A stretch of 64,000 nucleotides of DNA, taken from CAWAVN01 sp963825075. Its GTDB lineage: Bacteria; Planctomycetota; Planctomycetia; Planctomycetales; Planctomycetaceae. The notes beneath the pieces were generated by a model, which was not told the origin of the DNA, did not search any database, and saw only the letters and a program-made list of their open reading frames with translations. Shown here piece after piece: positions 55,915 to 64,000 of the stretch (positions are counted from its first letter, which is position 1; each line of letters begins with the position of its first letter). The stretch covers positions 112,395-176,394 of the forward strand of contig CAWGRX010000029.1 in the NCBI GenBank assembly GCA_963825075.1, read 5' to 3'. The position numbers and the translations under genes were made by a program.

Positions 55915-56121
55915 GTGAATGATCGAAACGAACTGCTCAAAACCCTCGCGGAGCTTTGCGAACGCTATCCCTATTGGCGTTTCGGCCAGTTGCTTTCCAA
56001 CATTGCCAGTTGGGCGGTTGTCAACATTTGGGATGTCGAAGACGACCAACTTTTGGCCGCAGCAAAAGCCCATCTCGAACAGTTGGCCGATCGACAAGAA
56101 ACAATCCGGACCAATCCCTGA
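55915..56121 (+). CDS. Small conserved hypothetical protein
   Basis: 68 residues from a GTG start: NDRNELLKTLAELCERYPYWRFGQLLSNIASWA, then VVNIWDVEDDQLLAAAKAHL. The pattern (helix, then W-RFGQLLSNIA) recurs in short proteins of other planctomycetes. Sits between the DUF1549/DUF1553 and DUF1501 genes. An upstream AAGTCTAAGATGAG gives only a weak ribosome-binding site. Function unknown. Confidence 0.65.
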   Translation: MNDRNELLKTLAELCERYPYWRFGQLLSNIASWAVVNIWDVEDDQLLAAAKAHLEQLADRQETIRTNP

Positions 56122-56192
56122 CCATACTCAACCTGAAACATTCAACCTGAAACGCCCCACCCACCCTCTCCCGCCAACCAAAGGATCCCGCC

Positions 56193-57521
56193 ATGCCGCA
56201 TTACAAAAACTGTGAAGGCGCCTCTCGCCGCGATTGTTTGAAGCTTGGTCTGGGAACCGTGTTGGGCGGCGGTCTGATTGATTTGCTCCGGCTGCGCGGG
56301 CGGGCAGGGGAATCGCAATCATCCCTCCAAGCCACGGCCCAAAGCTGTATTCTGGTGTGGCTCGACGGGGGGCCGACGCATTACGAAACCTTCGATCCCA
56401 AGCCCGAAGCCCCGAAGGAAATTCGCGGCGAGTTTGCTCCGATCAAAACCAGCATCCCCGGCGTCCAGTTTTCCGAGCATCTCACACGGCTCGCCGGAAT
56501 CGCGAACGAAATCTCCATCGTGCGCTCCATCCGGCACAATCAGGGCAACCACGGGGCGGGGAACCATTACATGATGACCGGCGCGCCGCCGCGGATTCCC
56601 GTCGGTTGCGGGGCCTTTGTGAGCTTCCATCCCAGCCTGGGGTCGGCCACGGCCTGGTCAAGAGGCACCACCGGCGGACTTCCCGCGTATTTTTCCATCC
56701 CCCGCATGTCCCGTTCGGGCGGCCCGAACTTTCTGGGAGCCAAGTACGCTCCCTTCGTCGTGCCGGACAATCCCAACAGCAGCAACTTCCGCGTCCGCGA
56801 TGTCGCCCTTCCGGAAAAAGTCACCGCCGGCCGTTTCGAGAACCGCACCGACCTCCGAAAGCTGGTCGATCATCTGGAGCGGATCGAAAACCCGGCCGCG
56901 GGTGATCCGGTGCTGGCCCTCGATGATTACTACAAGCAGGGCTATAACCTCATCAACTCGAAGGAAGCCCAGAAAGCGTTCGACATCCACAGCGAAGACG
57001 ACGCCCTCCGCGAGAAATACGGCCGCAATTCCTTCGGGCAGCGGGCGCTCTTGGCCCGGCGACTCGTGGAAGCCGGGGTGCCGTTTATTACCCTCTACGA
57101 AGGTGGTTGGGATCATCACACCGACATTTTCAAGTCATTGAAAAAACGCCTGCCGACGTTCGACCAAACCGTGGCGGCGCTCATCACCGATTTGAAGGAT
57201 CGGGGGCTGTTGGATTCGACGCTCGTCGTCGTGCTCGGCGAGTTCGGGCGGACGCCCAAGGTCAACGACCGTGGCGGCCGCGATCACTGGTCGAACGCCA
57301 TGTCCGTGCTGATGGCCGGGGCCGGCATTCCCGGTGGCACAATCGTCGGGGCCACGGACCGCGGCGGGTACTCGGCGGTGGACAACGTCAAAAGCCCCGA
57401 AAACTTCGCCTCCACCATCTACCGCAAACTGGGCATCGACCCCGGCCAGGTGCTTTACACCCCGCAAGGCCGCCCCGTGCACCTCGTCAGCGACCCCACG
57501 CCAATTACGGAAATCTGCTGA
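56193..57521 (+). CDS. DUF1501 exported protein (sulfatase-like fold)
   Basis: 442 residues with a Tat-like leader (SRRDCLKLGLGTVLGGGLIDLL). Family motifs: SCILVWLDGGPTHYETFDPKPEAP, IRGEFAPIKTSIPGVQFSEHL, HNQGNHGAGNHYMMTG, GWDHHTDIF, VVVLGEFGRTPKVN and GRDHWSNAMSVLMAGAGI. DUF1501 proteins belong to the alkaline phosphatase/sulfatase superfamily and nearly always accompany DUF1549/DUF1553 proteins; the joint function is unknown. Its stop overlaps the start of the next gene (TGATG, 57519-57523). Confidence 0.93.
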   Translation: MPHYKNCEGASRRDCLKLGLGTVLGGGLIDLLRLRGRAGESQSSLQATAQSCILVWLDGGPTHYETFDPKPEAPKEIRGEFAPIKTSIPGVQFSEHLTRLAGIANEISIVRSIRHNQGNHGAGNHYMMTGAPPRIPVGCGAFVSFHPSLGSATAWSRGTTGGLPAYFSIPRMSRSGGPNFLGAKYAPFVVPDNPNSSNFRVRDVALPEKVTAGRFENRTDLRKLVDHLERIENPAAGDPVLALDDYYKQGYNLINSKEAQKAFDIHSEDDALREKYGRNSFGQRALLARRLVEAGVPFITLYEGGWDHHTDIFKSLKKRLPTFDQTVAALITDLKDRGLLDSTLVVVLGEFGRTPKVNDRGGRDHWSNAMSVLMAGAGIPGGTIVGATDRGGYSAVDNVKSPENFASTIYRKLGIDPGQVLYTPQGRPVHLVSDPTPITEIC

Positions 57522-59184
57522 TGTCGAGAGAGTTTTTTTCGATGTTGAAGGCCGCGATCTTCGGTTGGCTCGTGTTGTTCGCTCCCCAAATCCACGCGGC
57601 GAAGCCGGAGGTTTCGGCGCTTTATCCCGCGGGCGGGCAGATTGGCCAGACGGTCGAAGTCGAAGTCTCGGGGAAATTGGGGAGCGATCCGGTTCACGTG
57701 TGGACGGACCAGGACAACGTCACCGCTGAGCTGACCAAAGACGGCAAGAAGCTGAAGGTCGCGATCGCTGCCGATGCGGTACCGGGGGTTTGTTGGCTGA
57801 GGGTTTGGAACGCCGAGGGTGCCTCGGCGCTGCGGCCGTTTGTCGTAGGGCGATTGCCGGAATTTTTGGAGAAGGAGCCGAACGAAACCCTCACTGCCGC
57901 GCAAAAGGTCGATGCGAACGGTGTCGTTAACGGCAAGCTCCACAAATCCGGCGAGCTGGATACCTTCAAAGTCTCACTTCAAAAGGGCGAGACTCTCGTG
58001 GCGGATGTACTCGCCAATCAGGTCTTGAAATCGCCGATGGATGCGGTGCTTCAGATCGCCTCAGCGGAGGGATTCTTATTGGCCCAGGCCGATGATTCGC
58101 CGGGGCTTGATCCGCGGTTGGTTTTCACTGCCCCGGAAGCCGGCGACTACTTCGTGCGGATTTTCGCATTCCCGGAAACGCCCAACAGTTCCATCCGCTA
58201 CGCCGGCGGCAACGATTATCTCTACCGGCTGACATTGACCACCGGCCCCTATCTCCACCACACGCTGCCGCTGGCCGTCGAAGCCGACAAAACCGCTTCG
58301 CTGAAATTCTTCGGTTGGAACCTGCCTGCGGAAGATCAAACGCTGAATGTCAGCAAGCTCGGAACCGATCCTTGAAACCCTCAAGATCCCCGCCGCGGTG
58401 CCGTTTGAAGCTGCCGGCCGTCGATCATCCCAGTTGGGTCGAAGCCGACGTGAAGGCCGATTCGCGACCGCTCGCCCCGCCATTCTCCGTCACGGGGCAT
58501 ATTGAGAAACCCGATGAGATCGACCGCTACCAAATCGCCGCCAAGAAGGACGAGACGCTGATCGTGAAAGTGGAGTCCGCGGCGCTCGGTTTTCCGCTCG
58601 ATCCCGTTTTGGAAATCCGGGATGCCCAGGGGAAATCGCTCGAGGTCAGCGACGACAAATCCCGCAATGCGGCCGATGCGGAGACGACCTGGAAAGTTCC
58701 CGCCGATGGGACTTATGAAATCCGAGTCACCGACCGCTATCAGCACGGCGGCTGGGATTATGCCTATCTCCTGACCGTCGAACAGCCAAAGCCGACGTTT
58801 CAATTGTCGCTTGCCGGCGACGTTTTCACCTTGACCAACGACAAGCCCTTGGAGATTCCGGTGACGGTCGCTCGTCTTGGTGGGTTTGGCGAGAAGATTG
58901 AAGTCGAGATCCAAGGGCTGCCGGAAGGTTTTACTGTTGAAACGAGTGAAGACAAACCGAGCGGAGAATCCCGCAGCGGCCGGCGCGGACGCCGAGGCCG
59001 GTCCCGCAACCAAAATTCGGAGAGCCTGAAGCTCACCATCACCGCCAAGAGCGATGAACCGTTCCACGGCCCGGTGTGGATCGTGGGAAAGTCAGGTGAC
59101 CTGAAAACAACCGCCGGCACGCCGACGAGCGGCGCTTCACAAAAAGCCCAGCACGCTTGGATCACCTACGAGCCGAAAAAGTGA
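57521..59184 (+). CDS. Secreted protein with pre-peptidase C-terminal (PPC)-like domains (two frameshifts)
   Basis: ATG 57521 overlaps the DUF1501 stop; a second ATG seven codons later gives a tidy signal peptide (MLKAAIFGWLVLFAPQIHA). An Ig/IPT-like N-terminal domain (VSALYPAGGQIGQTVEVEVSG) and two PPC-like beta domains follow (LEKEPNETLTAAQKVDANGVVNGKL; APPFSVTGHIEKPDEIDRYQIAAKKDETLIVKV). Two extra bases split the gene: one at about 58350-58358 (LNVS to SEPILETLKIPAAVPFEAAG) and one at about 58416-58420 (AAG to VDHPSWVEAD). Repaired length about 553 residues. A basic patch SGRRGRRGRSRNQN near the end is unusual for a secreted protein. Presumed surface or extracellular partner of the DUF1501/DUF1549 proteins. 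Confidence 0.8.
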
Positions 59185-59214
59185 GCCTGCCGTAACGCCT
59201 CAGCACCCGGGCGC

Positions 59215-60554
59215 TTACGCGGCTCGGTTCGCCGAAACTTGAGGATCGGTGGCGGCCGGTTCGAGGGTTTGCGGAACGTGGGCGGGGACATCGGTCACGC
59301 GGCGGATGTTCGCGCCAGGCGGTTGAGCTTGACTTCCAGCCGGTCGTAGCCCCGATCGAGATGATAAATCCGGCGGATCACGGTTTCGCCCTCGGCGGCG
59401 AGGCCCGCAATCACAAGGGCCGCGCTTGCTCTCAGATCGGAGGCCATCACCGACGCCCCGCTGAGACGCCCGGTGCCGCAGATGATTGCGCTCGGTCCCT
59501 CCCGGCGGAGGTTGGCTCCCAAGCGGACGAGTTCGGGAGCATGCAAAAAGCGGTCGGGGAAGACTTTGTCGGTGACCACGCTGATTCCCTCCGCCCGCGT
59601 GAGCAGAGCCATCAGTTGGGCCTGAACATCGGTGGGAAGCCCTGGATACGGTTGGGCCACGCAATCCGCCGGCCTTAGCGGGCAAACGCTCCGCACCGCC
59701 ACCGTGCCCTCGGGCGCAGGTTCAATTTGAATGCCGATTTCGCGAAGCTTCTCCACGACGGCGGTCATCTGGCTGAGGTCCGTATTTTCCAGTTCAATCT
59801 CGCCCCCGGTGATCGCGGCCGCCATCATCAAGGTCGCGGCTTCGATGCGATCGGGAATAATTGTGTACGGGGCTCCTTCCAGCTTCTCCACGCCTTCGAT
59901 CTTCAGAAACGGCGTGCCCAAGCCGGTGATCTTGGCTCCCATTGCATTTAAGAATCGACCGAGATCGACGATTTCAGGTTCGCAGGCGGCCGCTTCAATG
60001 GTGGTGATGCCCTCGGCAAGAGCGGCGGCGGCCATGACGTTGCAGGTTCCGGTGACCGTGCTGCCAAAAGGTCCGCCTAAAAAAATATTCGCTCCTTTAA
60101 GCCGCCTAGCTTGAGCGATGATGTAGCCACGCTCCACCCGGATGTCGGCCCCCAAAGCTTTGAGGCCTTTGAGGTGCAGATCGATGGGCCGATCCCCGAT
60201 GTTGCACCCGCCGGGCAGCGACACGCAGGCCCGGCCGCGTTTGGCTAAAAGCGGTCCCAAGACGCAGACGCTGGCCCGCATCCGCCGCACCAGATCATAC
60301 GCCGCGACCGAGGAGGATTCATCCTGGGCTTCCAACCGAAGCGTCCCGTCGGCAAGCCGCTCCACATCCATCCCTAAAGACCGGAGAAGCCGCGAGAGCG
60401 TGTCCACATCCACGAGCAGCGGAACGTTTCGCAGAGTGACCGGGCCGTCCGCTGCCAGGGAACACGCCATGATTGGCAGGGCCGCGTTTTTCGCGCCGCT
60501 CACCGCCGCGGTGCCCCGAAGCGGCGATCCTCCTTGCACCACGAACATGTCCAT
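59215..60554 (-). CDS. murA: UDP-N-acetylglucosamine 1-carboxyvinyltransferase (frameshift at the 3' end)
   Basis: First committed enzyme of peptidoglycan synthesis, adding enolpyruvyl from PEP to UDP-GlcNAc. Signature: VSGAKNAALPIMACSLAADGPVTL, RMRASVCVLGPLLAKRGRACVSLPGGCNIGDRPIDLHLKGL (with the catalytic-loop Cys in GGC), GTCNVMAAAALAEG, IPDRIEAATLMMAAAITGG, YPGLPTDVQAQLMAL and FPDRFLHAPELVRLGA. One base is missing near 59314: restoring it changes LNRLARTSAA-stop to LNRLGANIRRVTDVPAH and extends the protein to TAA at 59215-59217, 446 residues. Its presence is notable because planctomycete peptidoglycan was long debated. Confidence 0.95.
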
Positions 60555-60677
60555 CCTTGAACTCCTATCCGCTCCGCGGGAAATCGCGTCCCATCGCTTG
60601 TTCGCAGATTACGATAGCCGATTTTCGGGTGAGTGACGAGGGAAGATTGCTGGAAACTCTGGTGGAATGGACAACAG

Positions 60678-60834
60678 CAGGCCCGCCAGGTTTTTCAGGA
60701 TCGGTATTTCCCGGGAGGGCGAAGCTCCTGCTGAGCCGGTTTGCAAGTTATAACTCACCGTCAAGTTGCGGCTCGGCAGAAGCCTCACCCTCCCCTCAAG
60801 ATTCTTATCCACAATGAAAAACCGGGTGACCCTG
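60678..60834. mobile_element. 157-bp terminal-inverted-repeat element, copy A (MITE-like)
   Basis: Ends CAGGCCCGCCAGGTTTTTCA (60678-60697) and the complement of CAGGGTCACCCGGTTTTTCA (60815-60834) are imperfect inverted repeats. Inside lie a second pair of arms, GGGAGGGCGAAGCTCCTGCT (60714-60733) and the complement of AGCAGGAGCTTCGCC-like sequence at about 60775-60795. The same architecture recurs at 63219. No coding capacity; the minus-strand frame with GSAGASPS is a by-product of the repeat. Confidence 0.65.
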
Positions 60835-60985
60835 TGGACATTGGTTCCACAATTGAATTTTCCAACCGGTTCCCGGTATGATAAGCGGCAGTATCTGGGG
60901 TGGAAGGGTTGGGAACACTTCCCCCCTCCCAAGCCAACCTCCGCGAAAGGTTGGACGAGCACTCCCTCTATCTGAGAAGGGATCC

Positions 60986-62143
60986 ATGATGAGATTTCTG
61001 TGTGTTTTGGCGTCGGCCATGCTGGTTTTGCCTCTGGCCGGTTGCGCCAAAAAGAAGGACCAAGCCGCCAACCAGACGGCGAACAACGATCAGACCGCGA
61101 ACGATATGAATGCGACCCCCGCCGGCGATCCCGCGATGGGTGGGGGCGGCGGACATGGCGGTGGCGGCGGCGAGGCGGACCCCATGATGGGCGACGGCGG
61201 GCATGGCGACCCCGCGGTCGGTGCAGGTGGGCACGGCGATCCCGTGATGGAAGACATGCCGGGTGCCGAGTTCGCCGATGCTGGCGGTCATGGTGATCCC
61301 GCGGTGGACATGCCGGAAGCCGAATTCGCCGACGCCGGACAGGGCGAGGGGGGCGGCTCGAAAAACCGCCGATTCTTTAACCAAGGAAATTCCAAGGCTG
61401 GCGGACACGGCGAGGGAGGCGGACACGGCGAACCGACGAAAGCCTTGCCCGGTGATCCGGAAGGCGAAAGTCACGCTGATGCTGGTGGCGGCGCGGGACA
61501 TGGCGAGGGAGGCGGACACGGCGAACCGACGAAAGCCTTGCCCGGTGATCCGGAAGGCGAAAGTCACGCTGATGCTGGTGGCGGCGCGGGACATGGCGAT
61601 GCCGGAGCCGGCAAGCCGGTCAACAACGGTCCCGCTGGCGGACACGGCGAAGGGCCGATGGCAGCGGAAGGAGGGATTCCCGCAGCCCCCGAAGGCGATA
61701 TCCCCATGCCCGCGGAAGGCGGCCCCGGTTTTGGTCCGGAAGGTGGCGGCACGCAGCAGACCATGCCCAAGCCCACCGACGTGCCCGGCGTCAAAGAAGG
61801 CACCCCGGAATACCTCGCCGTCGATTTCTGCATCAAAGTCGTCCATGGCAAGACGGGTGACTTCAAAACGATGGTCTCCGATACAGCTTCGGGATTGCTG
61901 AAAAAACTGCGGGAAAACCCGTCCGCCGAAACCATGAAAGAAGCCACGGATCTCATGGGCCATCTCAAACCGATAAACTCCCGGCGCGTGGAGCGGGATA
62001 CGGTGGTCTATTTCCAAAACGACAACGACAAAATCCTGCAGTTCTACGTCCGCCAGGTGCGGCAGGGCGAATACGAAATCCGCGAACTCCGGGTTCGCGA
62101 CGCTGTGAAACGACCATTCAATAACAACCGGCGGCGGCGGTAA
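60986..62143 (+). CDS. His/Gly/Asp-rich lipoprotein with tandem repeats
   Basis: 385 residues; tandem ATG ATG, GAGAAGGG upstream. Lipoprotein signal FLCVLASAMLVLPLAGC (lipobox LAGC). Residues about 45-245 are a low-complexity region of GGHGDP/GGHGEP units, with one exact 31-residue repeat (GGHGEPTKALPGDPEGESHA..., period 93 bases, starting about 61422 and 61515). The many His and acidic residues could bind transition metals. The C-terminal 110 residues (GVKEGTPEYLAVDFCIKVVHGKTGDFKTMVSD) form a compact domain without recognised homology to me. Presumed cell-envelope; function unknown. Confidence 0.8.
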   Translation: MMRFLCVLASAMLVLPLAGCAKKKDQAANQTANNDQTANDMNATPAGDPAMGGGGGHGGGGGEADPMMGDGGHGDPAVGAGGHGDPVMEDMPGAEFADAGGHGDPAVDMPEAEFADAGQGEGGGSKNRRFFNQGNSKAGGHGEGGGHGEPTKALPGDPEGESHADAGGGAGHGEGGGHGEPTKALPGDPEGESHADAGGGAGHGDAGAGKPVNNGPAGGHGEGPMAAEGGIPAAPEGDIPMPAEGGPGFGPEGGGTQQTMPKPTDVPGVKEGTPEYLAVDFCIKVVHGKTGDFKTMVSDTASGLLKKLRENPSAETMKEATDLMGHLKPINSRRVERDTVVYFQNDNDKILQFYVRQVRQGEYEIRELRVRDAVKRPFNNNRRRR

Positions 62144-62172
62144 AAAATCCTGCACGCATCTCCCTTTCAATC

Positions 62173-62209
62173 AACCGGACGGGTTACCTTATGGCCCCGT
62201 CCGGTTTTT
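62173..62209. terminator. Bidirectional Rho-independent terminator
   Basis: AACCGGACGGG (62173-62183) and CCCGTCCGGTT (62196-62206) form an 11-bp stem followed by TTTTTG. It separates the convergent lipoprotein and hydrolase genes; its right arm doubles as the last codons and stop of the hydrolase gene. Confidence 0.8.
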
Positions 62210-63208
62210 GCTTGAGCTTCGATCGGATTCCCCGCCTGCGAACCAATCCACGATTCGCCAGTCCAACCAACGGCGATCGGGATCTCGTCCGCCTCGGCCG
62301 ATGAATCCCAAATGCCCGCCGGAGGCGGAAATGTGCAACTGCACGCGTTCGCTCATCGGCAGGCCGTCAAACGAGGCGACGGGGATCATTGGATCGTCCG
62401 CCGCCGCCACGATCAACGTGGGAATCTCAATCCGTGATAAGATCCGGGCGGAGCTTGAGCGAGCGTAATACTCCGCCGCGGAGTCAAACCCGGACGCGGG
62501 AGCCGTGTACCAATCATCAAACTCGCGGAGTGTTTTGGGAAGCTGTTTCGAATTCCCGTTCCGCGGGGCGAGCGGGCGGCCGTTCTCCCGCAGATGCCGG
62601 AGCAAACAACCCGTCATGTAGCGGTTGTAAATCCGATTGGCCCTGCGTTCCATCCAAGCCGCCGAGGCCGCCAAATCCACCGGAGGCGTAAGCGCCGCCG
62701 CCCGGTCCAATGCCGCCGGCAGCCGATCGGACCGTTCACCCAACAGCTTGAGCGCCACATTCCCGCTAAGCGAAAACCCCGCTAAGGCCAACGGCGATCC
62801 GGGACAAAGATCTGCAATAAACAAAAGCGCCGCGAGCACGTCTTCGCTTCGGCCGGCGTGAAAGGGATGCTTGGCCAATCCCCGGCCCGCTCCCCAACCG
62901 CGCTGGTCCAGGCGAAACGTGCGCAGACCGCGCACATTGAGTTTGGCCGCCGTCCGCACGAGATACCCGCTCTGATGGCAGCCCGCCAAACCGGGCATCA
63001 AGAGTGCCGCCCGATCCCCCGCGGTCCACCCCGGCGGGCAATCGTCGTGCAGTACGACCCTATCCCCATCCGCAAGCGTCACCACGTGCCGGGCCGCGCG
63101 GTACTCGCTTTTCCCCGGCCAACAATAAGCCGCTAAAGTCTGCGCATGCCCGCCCCGAACCAGCGGATGCGGACAAAATGGCGGCAGCGAAAACGGCAAC
63201 ATCAACAC
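62189..63208 (-). CDS. YheT-like alpha/beta hydrolase
   Basis: 339 residues of the COG0429 (YheT/ABHD) family. N-terminal LVRGGHAQTLAAYCWPG, typical of the group; oxyanion-region LLMPGLAGCHQSGYLVR; nucleophile elbow GFSLSGN (Ser); acid in VAAADDPMIP (Asp); and catalytic His in SASGGHLGFIG. Predicted cytoplasmic or membrane-associated esterase/lipase-like enzyme; the physiological substrate of the family is unclear. The start is 10 bases from copy B of the inverted-repeat element, so that element lies in its promoter region. Confidence 0.92.
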   Translation of the reverse strand: MLMLPFSLPPFCPHPLVRGGHAQTLAAYCWPGKSEYRAARHVVTLADGDRVVLHDDCPPGWTAGDRAALLMPGLAGCHQSGYLVRTAAKLNVRGLRTFRLDQRGWGAGRGLAKHPFHAGRSEDVLAALLFIADLCPGSPLALAGFSLSGNVALKLLGERSDRLPAALDRAAALTPPVDLAASAAWMERRANRIYNRYMTGCLLRHLRENGRPLAPRNGNSKQLPKTLREFDDWYTAPASGFDSAAEYYARSSSARILSRIEIPTLIVAAADDPMIPVASFDGLPMSERVQLHISASGGHLGFIGRGGRDPDRRWLDWRIVDWFAGGESDRSSSKNRTGP

Positions 63209-63218
63209 GGCCTAACTC

Positions 63219-63377
63219 CAGGGCCACCCGGTTTTTCATTGTTGGCTACTTGTGGGGAGGGCGAAGCTCCTGCTGAGCCGTTTTGCAAATGCTCATAATT
63301 CCGAATCTTGCGGCGCGGCAGGAGCCTCGCCCTCCCCTCGAAAATCTTATCCAGTTTCAAAAAACCGGGAGACCCTG
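63219..63377. mobile_element. 159-bp terminal-inverted-repeat element, copy B (MITE-like)
   Basis: Ends CAGGGCCACCCGGTTTTTCA (63219-63238) and the complement of CAGGGTCTCCCGGTTTTTTG (63358-63377). Inner arms GGGGAGGGCGAAGCTCCTGC (about 63254-63273) and GGCAGGAGCCTCGCCCTCCCC (about 63317-63337). Same architecture, orientation of arms and length as copy A at 60678, with about 75-80 per cent visible similarity. Confidence 0.7.
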
Positions 63378-63565
63378 GGCATAACCCGCACGGGTCTTTA
63401 CGGAGACAAAGGCGGAAAGTAGAATCTCTTTCCAACAAGACGATATTCCGCAAAACAACAAAATCGCCCCGGCTCCCATTTGGAACGTCCCACGCCATCC
63501 CTGCGGGCGAAACCCAAAACAGCCGGAACCAAGATGTAACACAAGCCGCCTAAAAAGAAAACTTT

Positions 63566-63639
<74 letters not shown>

Positions 63640-63650
63640 CTTTGCTACGA

Positions 63651-63711
63651 AAGGACTTACGTCGAGGCCGAAACTCGACAAGTCCTTGTTGTCAGAGATA
63701 TTTGTCAGAGA
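63651..63711. promoter_or_regulatory. Hairpin plus 13-bp-spaced direct repeats between tRNA and integrase
   Basis: AAGGACTT-AC-GTCGAG (63651-63666) pairs with CTCGACAAGTCCTT (63674-63687) around loop GCCGAAA. Immediately after, TTGTCAGAGA occurs twice with a 13-base period (63689-63698 and 63702-63711). The location between a tRNA and an integrase start fits an attachment region or recombinase arm-binding sites. Confidence 0.45.
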
Positions 63712-63779
63712 ACTGACTGCGTTGGTCAGCGTTGCGAGCCTTCTGGACCGCTCCAAGTTCCTTTTCTTGGAGGTTCGCA

Positions 63780-64000
63780 ATGCCCCACTTTCCGAAACCT
63801 TTCTATCGCAAGCCCCGTCGCCGCTGGTACGTGGAGATCCACGGAAAGCAAATCAATCTCGGCCCCGACCGCGTCGAGGCCTTCCAAAAGTACCATGAAC
63901 TGATGGCTTCTCCCGAAGCCCCAGTCCTGCCTTCGCTAGAATTGATCGAGCAATTCTTTGCCCCGCTTTGTGATCGGTTCCTGGAATGGGTGCAAATCCA
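63780..64000 (+). CDS. Tyrosine-recombinase-like integrase, N-terminal fragment (continues past the window)
   Basis: ATG at 63780 with TTGGAGG upstream. The visible 73 residues begin MPHFPKPFYRKPRRRWYVEI, continue with GKQINLGPDRVEAFQKYHELM and end in CDRFLEWVQ at the window edge. The N-terminal arrangement (basic start, short beta-sheet WYVEIHGKQINLG, then a helical SAM-like segment) is typical of planctomycete phage-type tyrosine integrases. The catalytic domain with R-H-R-Y lies outside, so class is inferred. Position directly behind tRNA-Arg supports an integrase. Confidence 0.7.
   Translation, partial: MPHFPKPFYRKPRRRWYVEIHGKQINLGPDRVEAFQKYHELMASPEAPVLPSLELIEQFFAPLCDRFLEWVQI

Noticed and set aside
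60609..60962. Minus-strand frame containing GSAGASPS, with a similar one at 63202-63498
   Set aside because: Both frames are produced by the two copies of the inverted-repeat element; their similarity reflects the repeat and not a protein family.

Overview
The window reads as a chromosomal segment of a planctomycete (Planctomycetota). The evidence is the density of lineage-typical families: two DUF1549/DUF1553 proteins with N-terminal CxxxCHGKA cytochrome-like modules, a DUF1501 protein, a DUF1559 prepilin-like protein, a planctomycete-cytochrome plus WD40 protein, a 2.3-kb-residue Ser/Thr kinase with a DWG (not DFG) motif and WD40 propellers, a GAF-HlyD fusion, and several palindromic intergenic repeat families. 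GC content is high throughout.

Layout. 0-1.6 kb: C-terminus of a phosphoketolase followed by a class I fructose-bisphosphate aldolase (central carbon). 1.7-6.8 kb: a tight three-gene operon (winged-helix protein, AAA-type ATPase, and a RecB-type nuclease fused to an FtsK translocase core), which is the best candidate for an undescribed system; it is followed by about 1 kb of decayed sequence. 7.8-12.8 kb: multihaem cytochrome with TPRs, a small lipoprotein, a DUF1559 pseudopilin-like protein and RibBA. 13.5-22.9 kb: DUF1549/DUF1553 protein, cytochrome/WD40 protein, UxaC-like isomerase, FHA-GAF-PP2C phosphatase. 22.9-26.8 kb: a pectin/sugar locus (pectate lyase and DUF1593 hydrolase, divergent from an AraC regulator). 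27-35.4 kb: two secreted/lipoprotein genes, a tungsten aldehyde:ferredoxin oxidoreductase, and a giant membrane protein with a voltage-sensor-like module. 35.6-43.8 kb: ThrS and a four-gene membrane cluster starting with GAF-HlyD. 44-45.8 kb: two small unknown genes and an enolase-superfamily dehydratase. 46.3-59.2 kb: giant kinase, then a DUF1549/DUF1553 - small gene - DUF1501 - PPC-domain operon. 59.2-63.2 kb: MurA, a His/Gly-rich lipoprotein and a YheT-like hydrolase. 63.5-64 kb: tRNA-Arg(TCG) immediately followed by the start of an integrase-like gene, i.e. the probable left border of an integrative element that continues beyond the window.

Two window-wide properties matter to any user. 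First, at least ten genes carry single-base frameshifts (14 sites by my reading), including the normally essential thrS (two) and murA (one); this is most easily explained by residual sequencing or assembly indels, so proteins called directly from this sequence are often truncated or have false tails. I give the coordinates of the repaired genes. Second, non-coding gaps are filled with hairpin-forming repeats: a REP-like element around GGGCTAGCGCCC, a ~158-bp terminal-inverted-repeat element present twice, and several other palindromic families.
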